NCBI RefSeq assembly: GCF_900142165.1
Contig: NZ_FQZY01000008.1
Location: 62,001-126,000, forward strand
Direction of reading: 5' to 3'
Length of the DNA stretch: 64,000 bases
Origin: Hespellia stercorisuis DSM 15480
GTDB taxonomy: Bacteria; Bacillota; Clostridia; Lachnospirales; Lachnospiraceae
Shown: piece by piece, positions 53,566 to 61,372 of the stretch
Layout: every line of letters starts with the position of its first letter
Position numbering within the stretch: position 1 is the stretch's first letter
The notes under the pieces: model-generated
Told to the model about the DNA's origin: nothing
The model's database searches: none
The model's input: only the letters and a program-made list of their open reading frames with translations
Made by a program: the position numbers and the translations under genes

Positions 53566-54945
53566 ATGAGCGATAAAATATATGATCTGATGGTGATTGG
53601 CGGCGGCCCGGGCGGATATTCCGCGGCAATCGCAGCGGCGAAGGAAGGAGCGTCCGTTCTCCTGTTTGAGGGGGAACACATAGGCGGGACCTGCCTGAAT
53701 GTGGGATGTATCCCGACGAAATATCTGCTGGACAAAGCGGCTGCAATCGAGAAGGTCCGGGATCTGGTGGGTAAAAAAATATTCAGAGAATCCGGTCTCT
53801 ACAGCTTTCAAAAGATTCAGAGCGGTCGGGAGGCTGTGGTGAAAAAGCTGGTCGGCGGCGTGGAGTACCTGCTGAAGGCGAACAAGGTGGATGTGGTCCG
53901 CGGATCTGCTTCGGTGAAAGAGGCGAAAAAAGCAGAGTGCGGCGGAGTGTGCTATGAGGCGGAGAACATAATCATAGCGACCGGATCTGTACCCGCTGCG
54001 GTCCCGATCCCGGGAGTGGAGCACACGATCAACAGTACCCAGGCCCTTGCCCTTGAAAAACTGCCGAAAAAGCTGGTGGTAATCGGCGGAGGAGTGATCG
54101 GAATGGAACTTGCCAGCGCATTCTGTTCCTATGGATCAGAGGTCACAGTTATAGAAGTGATGCCGGAACTGTATCCTGCGGAGGGAAGAAAGTCCGTGGG
54201 GTACCTGCAGAAAGAACTGAAAAAGCAGGGAATCCGCATTCTGTGTGACACAAAAGTCACAGCCATTGAAAAAGAAGGCGCCAGCTGTCAAGTGTCTTAT
54301 GAGGGAGCGGAGACCGGCCGCATCGAGGCGGATACGGTTCTCATGGCAACCGGCAGAAAACCAAACCTCACGGGAATTGACACAGAAAAACTGGGCCTGG
54401 AGCTCACGCCCCGGAAAGAGATAAAAGTCAATGAGTACATGCAGACGAACATCCCGGGAATCTATGCGATCGGAGATGTGATCGGCGGTTTTCAGCTTGC
54501 CCACGCCGCGTATGCGGAGGGAGAAGCGGCGGTGGCCCACATTCTCGGAAGAAAGGAACCGGTGGATCTTGAGGCACTTCCAAGATGCATCTACACAAAA
54601 CCGGCTTTTGCGGCGACTGGAATCAGCGCAGAAAAGGCGGAGGAGATGGGGATTCGGACGGCGGTCGGCACGTTCGCTTACAGCGGGAACGGAATGGCTC
54701 TCGCAGAGGGCGAGGACGGAATGGTGACGGTGGTGATGGATCTTGAGAAAAAAACAACGCTGGGCGTGCAGATCGTGGGAGCCTGCGGACCGGAGATGAT
54801 CGCATTTGCGTCTCTGGCAGTAAAAGAGAAGCTGACACTGGAGCAGTGGGAGAAGCTTGTGGTCGCACATCCGTCGTTGTCGGAGATGATAAAAGAAGCC
54901 GCGTTGGACTGCTTTGGAAAAAGTATACATGGTGCTGTCAGGTAA
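53566..54945 (+). CDS. lpdA: Dihydrolipoyl dehydrogenase (E3)
   Basis: A 459-residue flavoprotein that reoxidises the E2 lipoyl group with NAD. FAD site IGGGPGGYSAAIAAAKEGAS near residue 11, redox disulfide GGTCLNVGCIPTK near residue 40, NAD site VVIGGGVIGMELASAFCSYG near residue 170, GIYAIGDVIGG, and the catalytic His-Glu pair in VAHPSLSEMIKEA. No N-terminal lipoyl domain. GGAGATGAAGAA precedes the ATG. Fifth gene of the cluster; the next gene starts 23 bases later. Confidence 0.93.
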   Translation: MSDKIYDLMVIGGGPGGYSAAIAAAKEGASVLLFEGEHIGGTCLNVGCIPTKYLLDKAAAIEKVRDLVGKKIFRESGLYSFQKIQSGREAVVKKLVGGVEYLLKANKVDVVRGSASVKEAKKAECGGVCYEAENIIIATGSVPAAVPIPGVEHTINSTQALALEKLPKKLVVIGGGVIGMELASAFCSYGSEVTVIEVMPELYPAEGRKSVGYLQKELKKQGIRILCDTKVTAIEKEGASCQVSYEGAETGRIEADTVLMATGRKPNLTGIDTEKLGLELTPRKEIKVNEYMQTNIPGIYAIGDVIGGFQLAHAAYAEGEAAVAHILGRKEPVDLEALPRCIYTKPAFAATGISAEKAEEMGIRTAVGTFAYSGNGMALAEGEDGMVTVVMDLEKKTTLGVQIVGACGPEMIAFASLAVKEKLTLEQWEKLVVAHPSLSEMIKEAALDCFGKSIHGAVR

Positions 54946-54968
54946 CAGCATGTGACAGGAGGAAATAT

Positions 54969-56519
54969 ATGGGAAAATATTTGCTTGGAATAGATTATGG
55001 TACCGGTGGAGGAAAAGCGTGCATTATCGATGAAAATGCGGATGTTCTGGCATATTCGTTTCAGGAATATCCAATCTATGTGGACCATCCGGCCTGGTCG
55101 GAGCATGATGCCGAGAATTACTGGAAGCTGGCCTGCGATACGATCAAAGACTGCCTGAAAAAATCCGGTGTGGACCCGAAGGAGGTGGCTGCAATCGCGA
55201 TTTCGTCGGCACAGCCGTGCATGGTCATGGTGGATGAGAACTGCAACCCAATCAACCGCGCTTACAACCTGATGGACCGCAGGGCGGTCAAAGAGGTGGA
55301 GTGGCTGCGGGACAACGTTGGAACGGAAGAGATCTTCCAGATCAACGGGAACCGGATCGAAGATTATCCGACCATGGTGAACATCATGTGGGAGAAAAAC
55401 AACCGTCCGGAGGATTACAAAAAGATCTGGAAGGTGCTTACGATCGATGGCTTTGTCCGCCTGCGCATGACGGGTGTGGCGGCGATGAGCTACTCCCATG
55501 GAGGATTCTGGGGTGTGGCCTACGATGTGCACAAAAAAGAGTTCAATCAGGAACTGATGGACAAGATGGGGATCAGCATGGATCTGATGCCGGATCTGCA
55601 TGCGTGTGAGGAGGTTGTAGGACACGTCACGGCGGCTGCGGCGGCAGAGCTGGGACTGGTGCCCGGAATCCCGGTGTGCGCGGGGCAGGTGGACTGCAAC
55701 GCCGGATTTGTCGGCGGCGGAGCCATCACACCGGGGGATGTGCAGATCAACCTCGGAACCTGCGGTGTGATGGGGGTCGTGAATGACAGTGAGGAATTTA
55801 TCGATCTGGTCTGCAACGACGCGTATACGACGAACTCCTGCAACGACTATATCTCGATCGCGGTCGTCCTGACCGGCGGTCAGGTGCTGCGCTATCTGCG
55901 CGATAATTTCTGCCAGATGGAGTGGGAGACCGCGAAACTGATGGACGACATGGACGTGTATGACATCATGAACAAAGAGGCGGAGAAGGTGCCGGCGGGC
56001 AGCGAGGGCCTGATCGTGCTGCCTTATCTTGCGGGAGAGCGGACCGTACTGTGGGACGTGTATGCCAGAGGTACGGTGTTCGGCCTGGCGACCCATCACA
56101 CAAAAGGGCATATGATCCGCGCGTTCATGGAAGGCGTGGCCTACGCACTTTACGACAATTACCGTCTGATGCTCGAAAAAGGAATCAAGGCGAATGCGCC
56201 GGTCGTTCTGAACGAGGGCGGCGCAAAGAGCAAACTCTGGCGGAGGATCATCACAGACGTGTTCAACGTTCCGACCGCATTTGTCAAGAACAGAGTTGGT
56301 GCGCCGTACGGGGATGCGATTCTCGCCGGGGTATCCTGCGGCCTGTTCAAGGACTTCTCCATTGCGAAGGAGAAGGTGAACTACATTGATTACATGGAGC
56401 CTATACCGGAGAACCATGAGAGATATATGGATTATTTTAAAATCTATCAAAAACTGTATGATCACCTGAAGGACGATTATAAAAAACTGTATCAGGTAGC
56501 AAAAAAATATGAAGAATAG
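54969..56519 (+). CDS. FGGY-family sugar kinase
   Basis: A 516-residue kinase. It starts MGKYLLGIDYGTGGGKACII, with IAISSAQPCMVMVDENCNPI (replacing the QMHG-type substrate loop), YNLMDRRAVKEVEWLRDNVG, CAGQVDCNAGFVGGGAITPG, and VLNEGGAKSKLWRRIITDVF for ATP. PYLAGERTVLWDVYARGTVF is also typical. It resembles xylulokinase/autoinducer kinase relatives, but the substrate is unknown. The start is ATG 54969 with GGAGGAAATAT upstream; the long ORF extension overlaps lpdA and is rejected. The end overlaps lplA by eleven bases. Confidence 0.88.
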   Translation: MGKYLLGIDYGTGGGKACIIDENADVLAYSFQEYPIYVDHPAWSEHDAENYWKLACDTIKDCLKKSGVDPKEVAAIAISSAQPCMVMVDENCNPINRAYNLMDRRAVKEVEWLRDNVGTEEIFQINGNRIEDYPTMVNIMWEKNNRPEDYKKIWKVLTIDGFVRLRMTGVAAMSYSHGGFWGVAYDVHKKEFNQELMDKMGISMDLMPDLHACEEVVGHVTAAAAAELGLVPGIPVCAGQVDCNAGFVGGGAITPGDVQINLGTCGVMGVVNDSEEFIDLVCNDAYTTNSCNDYISIAVVLTGGQVLRYLRDNFCQMEWETAKLMDDMDVYDIMNKEAEKVPAGSEGLIVLPYLAGERTVLWDVYARGTVFGLATHHTKGHMIRAFMEGVAYALYDNYRLMLEKGIKANAPVVLNEGGAKSKLWRRIITDVFNVPTAFVKNRVGAPYGDAILAGVSCGLFKDFSIAKEKVNYIDYMEPIPENHERYMDYFKIYQKLYDHLKDDYKKLYQVAKKYEE

Positions 56520-57510
56520 TATACTTATGGTAAATGAGTCCACGGATCCATACTTTAATCTTGCACTGGAAGAATATCTGCTGACCCACTATGAGAAAGG
56601 TACGATCATTATGCTCTGGCAGAATGAGAGGACCATCGTGGTGGGACGGCACCAGAACACGCTGGAGGAGATCAACCGGAAGTATGTGGAGGATCATGGA
56701 ATCCGTGTGGTCAGGCGGATGACGGGCGGAGGCGCAGTCTATCACGATCTGGGCAATCTGAACTATTCCTTTATCACGGACCGGAGTGAATCCGGCGATG
56801 AGGGGATGAAACAGTTTGCCGGCTATGTCATCCGCGCACTGGCAGAAATCGGTGTTGAGGCCGCATTTTCCGGAAGAAACGACATTCTGGTGCAGGAAAA
56901 AAAGGTGTCCGGTACGGCACAGCACATCCACAAAAACAGGATCCTGCATCACGGCTGTCTGCTCTACGCGTCGGATATCGCGCAGGTGGCCGCCAGCTTA
57001 AATGTCCGGGCAGAAAAATTCCAGTCGAAATCAGTAAAGTCGGTGAGGAGCAGAGTTGGGAATATCACGGATTTTCTCGAAGAAGCAGTCCCGCTGGACG
57101 AATTTAAAAAAATACTGATCCGCACGATACTGCAGGATGATACGTACAGGACGCTTACTCTGACGCCGGAAGAATTGGCTGCAGTTGAGCGGCTGAAAAC
57201 AGAAAAGTACGAATCCTGGTCCTGGAATTACGGGAACCCGATTCCCTGCTCTGTCCACAATGTTAGAAAGCTGCGGGGAGGATTTCTGGAGATCTGCGCG
57301 GAGGTGGTCAGGGGCATTATAGAGAACTGCCGGATCTATGGGGACTACATGGCACTCCGCCCTTCGAAAGAAATCGAAGAGGCACTCATTGGATGCAGAT
57401 TTGAATATGCGCAGGTAATGTCTGTGCTGAAAAAATATAAGCTGGAAGAGTATTTCGGGAGCATCTCGGATAAAGAGCTTGCGGAAACGATTCTGGGCGT
57501 GGAGGACTGA
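56509..57510 (+). CDS. lplA: Lipoate-protein ligase A
   Basis: A 333-residue ligase that attaches free lipoate to the E2 lipoyl domain through lipoyl-AMP. NESTDPYFNLALEEYLLTHY at the start, WQNERTIVVGRHQN, RRMTGGGAVYHDLGNLNYSF for the adenylate site, and KVSGTAQHIHKNRILHHGCL with the catalytic Lys. The C-terminal accessory domain (residues ~245-330) is present, so it is a full-length LplA. Its location inside the operon indicates a dedicated lipoylation supply for this complex. Overlaps the kinase end. Confidence 0.93.
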   Translation: MKNSILMVNESTDPYFNLALEEYLLTHYEKGTIIMLWQNERTIVVGRHQNTLEEINRKYVEDHGIRVVRRMTGGGAVYHDLGNLNYSFITDRSESGDEGMKQFAGYVIRALAEIGVEAAFSGRNDILVQEKKVSGTAQHIHKNRILHHGCLLYASDIAQVAASLNVRAEKFQSKSVKSVRSRVGNITDFLEEAVPLDEFKKILIRTILQDDTYRTLTLTPEELAAVERLKTEKYESWSWNYGNPIPCSVHNVRKLRGGFLEICAEVVRGIIENCRIYGDYMALRPSKEIEEALIGCRFEYAQVMSVLKKYKLEEYFGSISDKELAETILGVED

Positions 57511-57514
57511 ACAG

Positions 57515-58120
57515 ATGAGAATTGTTTTCATAGGGGATAGTCTGGTATACGGATATGGTGTGAGAAGGGAAGAGAAATGGTCTTCCCTTCTTTCTGATGC
57601 GCTGCCGGATGTGGAGATCATAAACAGAGGTGTCAGCGGGAACACAACAGAAGAGATTCTGCGGCGTTTTGAGAGAGCGGCATTGCAGAAGCACCCGGAC
57701 GTCATTTTCTTTATGGGCGGCAGCAACGACATTTTCTTCAGCCGCGACAGCGGGGCGGCGAAGGAGAATGTAGAAAAAATCAGGATCCTGTGCGCGGAAA
57801 ACGGGGTGAAGCTGATCCTGGGGATTCCGACTCCGGTGAATGAGGAGTGCCTGACGAAAGAGTGGCTGTCGTTCGCGGCGGGGCCGGAGGTGCAGCAGAA
57901 GCTGGCGGAGTATCGGGAGTGGCTGCTCGGCTACGGGAAACAGCATGCAGTCCCGGTGTGGGATCTGTGGGAGTGCATTTCAAAAAGAAAAGTCTTCTAT
58001 ATAGATGGGATTCATCTCACCCCGCTTGGAAATCGGGTGCTCGCATCCTGGATGGAAAAGAAATTGATTCAGCAGAAAAATAGCTGGGAAGGTTTGAATA
58101 TCAAAAAGTGTGATATTTAA
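57515..58120 (+). CDS. SGNH/GDSL-family hydrolase
   Basis: A 201-residue esterase-like protein without a signal peptide, so cytoplasmic. All four blocks are visible: block I FIGDSLVYGYG (Ser9), block II Gly in NRGVSGNTTEE, block III Asn in MGGSNDIFF, block V DGIHLTPLG with the Asp-His pair. The start is ATG 57515, nine bases after GGAGG; the ORF's earlier start lies in lplA. It may remove an acyl group from a sugar ester that enters the pathway. Last gene before a gap with a new promoter. Confidence 0.87.
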   Translation: MRIVFIGDSLVYGYGVRREEKWSSLLSDALPDVEIINRGVSGNTTEEILRRFERAALQKHPDVIFFMGGSNDIFFSRDSGAAKENVEKIRILCAENGVKLILGIPTPVNEECLTKEWLSFAAGPEVQQKLAEYREWLLGYGKQHAVPVWDLWECISKRKVFYIDGIHLTPLGNRVLASWMEKKLIQQKNSWEGLNIKKCDI

Positions 58121-58175
58121 ACCGCAAAATGCCTGAAAAAACAAAAATGCAGATAGGATGAAGCCTTTTATACTG

Positions 58176-58204
58176 TTTACAAATGGAATATTAAGATTTA
58201 TAAT
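58176..58204 (+). promoter_or_regulatory. Promoter of the second transketolase pair
   Basis: -35 TTTACA (58176-58181), 17-base spacer, -10 TATAAT (58199-58204). GGGAGGTTAAAG precedes the ATG at 58252. The transketolase pair can therefore be expressed apart from the upstream operon. Confidence 0.65.
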
Positions 58205-58251
58205 ATATTTAGAAAGAAACAAAACAACAGATTCGTTAGGGAGGTTAAAGA

Positions 58252-59076
58252 ATGGATGCATTGACAAGAACTTCGTATGAATTACGGAGAGACATTATTG
58301 AAATGATGTACAACTCAAAGGCAGGACATGTAGGTGGAGATTTAAGTGTTGTTGACATTTTAACTGTATTATACTTTGAAGAGATGAATGTTTCGCCGGA
58401 GACGATCAAAGATCCGAACCGCGACCGATTTCTTCTCAGCAAGGGTCACTGTGCAGACTGCCTGTACTGTGTGCTCGGCAAAAGAGGATTCTATGACGAA
58501 GAAGAGGCAATCAAGACATTCAGCCAGTATGGCAGTAAGTTCATCGGACATCCGAACACAGCGGTCAACGGAATCGAGCTGAACTCAGGATCCCTCGGAC
58601 ACGGCCTGTCAGTGGGAGCCGGAATGGCACTTACAGCAAAAAGAGACAACAAAGACTACCGCACTTATGTAGTACTTGGAGACGGCGAGATGGCAGAGGG
58701 ATCCAACTATGAAGCTATGATGCTTGCAAGCCAGTACAAACTGGATAATCTCTGCGCAACAGTTGACCTGAACGGCCTTCAGATCAGCGGAACGACAGAT
58801 GAAGTAATGAGCAGTGCAAGTCTCGCAGAGAAATTCGCAGCATTCGGATGGAATGTGATCGAAGTGGCAGACGGAAACAACTGCGAACAGCTGGTGGAGG
58901 CATACAAAGAGGCTGCCACATTTACAGGAAAACCGTCCGTAGTGCTTGCGCACACCGTAAAAGGCAAGGGCGTTTCCTACATGGAGAACGTGGCTGGATG
59001 GCACCACGGAGTTATGACGGATGAGCAGTATGAACAGGCTAAGAAAGAGATTGAGGAGGTATTGGAGAATGAATAA
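58252..59076 (+). CDS. Transketolase, N-terminal subunit (second pair)
   Basis: A 274-residue ThDP domain. NSKAGHVGGDLSVVDILTVL, SKGHCADCLYCVLGKRGFYD, NSGSLGHGLSVGAGMALTAK, and ThDP/Mg motif GDGEMAEGSNYEAMMLASQY near residue 143. VLAHTVKGKGVSYMENVAGW ends the domain. The same length as the subunit at 35188 but clearly divergent from it, so the two systems are probably not recent duplicates. N then C order, with the C-subunit gene overlapping by eight bases. Probable ketol transfer in the pathway of the upstream cluster. Confidence 0.93.
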   Translation: MDALTRTSYELRRDIIEMMYNSKAGHVGGDLSVVDILTVLYFEEMNVSPETIKDPNRDRFLLSKGHCADCLYCVLGKRGFYDEEEAIKTFSQYGSKFIGHPNTAVNGIELNSGSLGHGLSVGAGMALTAKRDNKDYRTYVVLGDGEMAEGSNYEAMMLASQYKLDNLCATVDLNGLQISGTTDEVMSSASLAEKFAAFGWNVIEVADGNNCEQLVEAYKEAATFTGKPSVVLAHTVKGKGVSYMENVAGWHHGVMTDEQYEQAKKEIEEVLENE

Positions 59077-59998
59077 GATTACAAACAGACAGGTAATATG
59101 TGATACATTGGTTCGCGCCGCAAAAACAGATAAAGATATCACGGTGCTGTGCTCAGATTCCCGTGGATCTGCTTCTCTGACACCATTTTTCAAAGAATAT
59201 CCGGAGCAGAGCGTAGAGGTCGGTATTGCGGAGCAGAATCTGGTTTCTGTTTCGGCAGGTATGGCAGCATGTGGAAAGAAAGCGTTTGCGGCTTCTCCGG
59301 CGAGCTTTTTATCTACCAGAAGCTATGAGCAGGCCAAGATCGATGTGGCTTACTCGAAGACAAATGTTACACTGATCGGAATCAGCGGCGGTGTCAGCTA
59401 CGGCGCACTCGGCATGAGCCACCACTCCTGCCAGGATATCTCCGCATTCTGTTCACTTCCGGACATGAGAGTATATCTCCCGAGTGACAGATTCCAGACA
59501 GAGAAGCTGATCGAAGCGTTGTTGAAGGATGAACTTCCGGCATACGTACGTGTCAGCCGTTCTGCAACAGAGGATGTATACGATGAGAACATGTCATTTG
59601 AGCTCAACAAAGCGAATGTCATTGGCGAGGGCAAAGACGTTACGATCGTAGCATGCGGCGAGATGGTTCCTTATGCAGTGGCAGCAGCAGAGCTCTTAAA
59701 GGCAGAGGGAATCGAAGCAGGTGTCATCGATATGTACTGTCTGAAACCGATGGATGAGGATGCAATCGTAAAAGCGGCCGGCGCAAGCAAGCTTCTGGTC
59801 ACAGTGGAAGAGCACTCCATCTTTGGCGGACTCGGAAGCCTTGTATCACAGGTGACTGCAGAGAAATGCCCGACCAGAGTAAAACAGATCGCACTTCCGG
59901 ACGGACATATTATTACCGGAACAAACAAAGAAGTATTCACATATTATGAGATGGATGCTCCGGGAATTGCAAAACAGGTAAAAGAAGCTTTAAAATAA
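59069..59998 (+). CDS. Transketolase, C-terminal subunit (second pair)
   Basis: A 309-residue partner of the N subunit. SVEVGIAEQNLVSVSAGMAA holds the ThDP-activating Glu with canonical AEQN. GGVSYGALGMSHHSCQDISA and LVTVEEHSIFGGLGSLVSQV follow. The start is ATG 59069, inside the end of the N-subunit gene, with GAGGAGGTATTGGAG upstream. It closes the pair and is followed by a strong terminator, so LysR and the fused kinase need other promoters. Confidence 0.93.
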   Translation: MNKITNRQVICDTLVRAAKTDKDITVLCSDSRGSASLTPFFKEYPEQSVEVGIAEQNLVSVSAGMAACGKKAFAASPASFLSTRSYEQAKIDVAYSKTNVTLIGISGGVSYGALGMSHHSCQDISAFCSLPDMRVYLPSDRFQTEKLIEALLKDELPAYVRVSRSATEDVYDENMSFELNKANVIGEGKDVTIVACGEMVPYAVAAAELLKAEGIEAGVIDMYCLKPMDEDAIVKAAGASKLLVTVEEHSIFGGLGSLVSQVTAEKCPTRVKQIALPDGHIITGTNKEVFTYYEMDAPGIAKQVKEALK

Positions 59999-60019
59999 TA
60001 AAAAAATAAGCAAATAAAC

Positions 60020-60076
60020 AGAACTGTCGCATCGGGTGAGAGGTATATCAAACTTCCGGTGCGGCAGTTCTTTTCA
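60020..60076 (+). terminator. Intrinsic terminator after the second transketolase pair
   Basis: AGAACTGTCGCA...  pairs with ...TGCGGCAGTTCT (one mismatch/wobble), with an inner GG/CC extension, then TTTTCATTT. Confidence 0.8.
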
Positions 60077-60145
60077 TTTCAGAGGACCTGGTTTATAATG
60101 AAGAGACAGGGAAATCGGACATTTAGGATCAGGCACATGCCCTGG

Positions 60146-60159
60146 TTCCGGTACCGGAA
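60146..60159. promoter_or_regulatory. 14-bp perfect palindrome before the LysR gene
   Basis: TTCCGGTACCGGAA, 29 bases upstream of the LysR ATG and downstream of a TATAAT near 60095. Candidate autoregulatory site. Confidence 0.4.
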
Positions 60160-60188
60160 AAACAAGAAATCAGGAAACGGGTGAAACA

Positions 60189-61085
60189 ATGACAAATAAC
60201 GAAATAGAAGCATTTATCGCGACAATCGAACATGGATCAATATCGGCAGCAGCCCAGGAGCTGTATGTTGGGCAGCCGACGCTGTCGGCCAGGATCAGGA
60301 CGCTGGAGGAAGAGCTGGGGGTCACGCTCTTTACCAGAAAGCGGGGACAGCGGATCACGGAGCTGACACCGGACGGGAAAAAATTCGAGCCCTACGCGCG
60401 GAAATGGAAAGAGCTGTGGGACAACACGCAGTTCGCTCTGAACAATGAAATCGATCAGACGCTGAGCGTCGCGTCGGGGTACAGCATTAATTCCTATATC
60501 ATGCCGGAGGTGTACTCCCGTTTGGTGAAAAAGGTAAAGGGTGTGGCGCTGCGCATGGACGGAAACCACTATACTGAGGTGTTCCGTCTGCTGGAAACGG
60601 GGGATGTGGATGTTGGCTTTGTGCCGAATCTGCGCTATTCCAGACAGCTGCAGACCCATTCTCTGTACCGGGAGGAGCTGGTCGTGATCACCGGGAAAAA
60701 GGGGCGGATGTCAGGACCGGTTCATCCCAGCGAGCTCAGTCAGGAAAAAGAGGTGCATCTCGCGTGGGACAGCAATTATTCTCAGTGGTACAAGTACTGG
60801 TTCGGTGGAATTGAGCATGTGGGCGTGCAGAGCTGTGACATTGTCTTCGCTATAGAAGCGGTTGCCCAGAGTGACCGTTGGGCGGTGGTCCCGGTCACGA
60901 TCGCAAAGCTGATGGAAAAAAGAGGAATGCTCTACCAGCCGATTCTGGAGAGTCCGAAACCGAAGATCACGAGCATGCTGTGCCGGAAGGACTTCGACCA
61001 CTATCCGGTGCTGCCGGAGCTGCTGCACATCATGAAACGCGTGGTGACAGAGCTGGGCGCAGAATGGATATTCGAAGAGATATAA
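60189..61085 (+). CDS. LysR-family transcriptional regulator
   Basis: A 298-residue activator or repressor. The N-terminal helix-turn-helix is FIATIEHGSISAAAQELYVG, QPTLSARIRTLEEELGVTLF (residues ~8-50). The substrate domain covers residues ~90-295 (LETGDVDVGFVPNLRYSRQL). It lies between the transketolase pair and the fused DhaK-DhaL gene, both in the same direction; either could be its target. No adjacent divergent gene exists, unlike most LysR genes. Effector unknown. Confidence 0.9.
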   Translation: MTNNEIEAFIATIEHGSISAAAQELYVGQPTLSARIRTLEEELGVTLFTRKRGQRITELTPDGKKFEPYARKWKELWDNTQFALNNEIDQTLSVASGYSINSYIMPEVYSRLVKKVKGVALRMDGNHYTEVFRLLETGDVDVGFVPNLRYSRQLQTHSLYREELVVITGKKGRMSGPVHPSELSQEKEVHLAWDSNYSQWYKYWFGGIEHVGVQSCDIVFAIEAVAQSDRWAVVPVTIAKLMEKRGMLYQPILESPKPKITSMLCRKDFDHYPVLPELLHIMKRVVTELGAEWIFEEI

Positions 61086-61372
61086 CTCCGGTGAGAGAAA
61101 CCGATTACTAAAAAATTAAGTGGTCAGAATACGAAAAGTCAAAAAAGCACAAGAAAACGAATGAAACATAAAGAAAATCGGTGAAAATACAGATAAAATT
61201 AAAGAAATGCTTGCTCTGATTAAGAAAATTTAGTAAATAAATTATTGGAAATTCACTATTTTTTTATGCAATATGTTATAATGAGGGCACACTGAAGTGT
61301 GCGTGAATCCTCAGTCTTCGACTGGCGGCACGCAATAATAACTACAAATATTATGAGAAAAGAGGTCGTGCA
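61086..61372 (+). promoter_or_regulatory. Promoter and structured leader of the fused DhaK-DhaL gene
   Basis: Extended -10 TGTTATAAT (TATAAT 61277-61282); the -35 is weak. From about +1, GCACAC/GTGTGC (61287-61302) with a TGAA loop forms a hairpin. A second structure, GCGTG/CACGC (61301-61333) enclosing CAGTC/GACTG (61312-61324), overlaps its last two bases, so the two compete slightly. AAAAGAGGTCGTGC precedes the ATG. The first 150 bases are AT-rich without signals. Confidence 0.5.

Noticed and set aside
54846-54968. N-terminal extension of the FGGY kinase at 54969
   Set aside because: It overlaps the end of lpdA and the ribosome site directly precedes ATG 54969.
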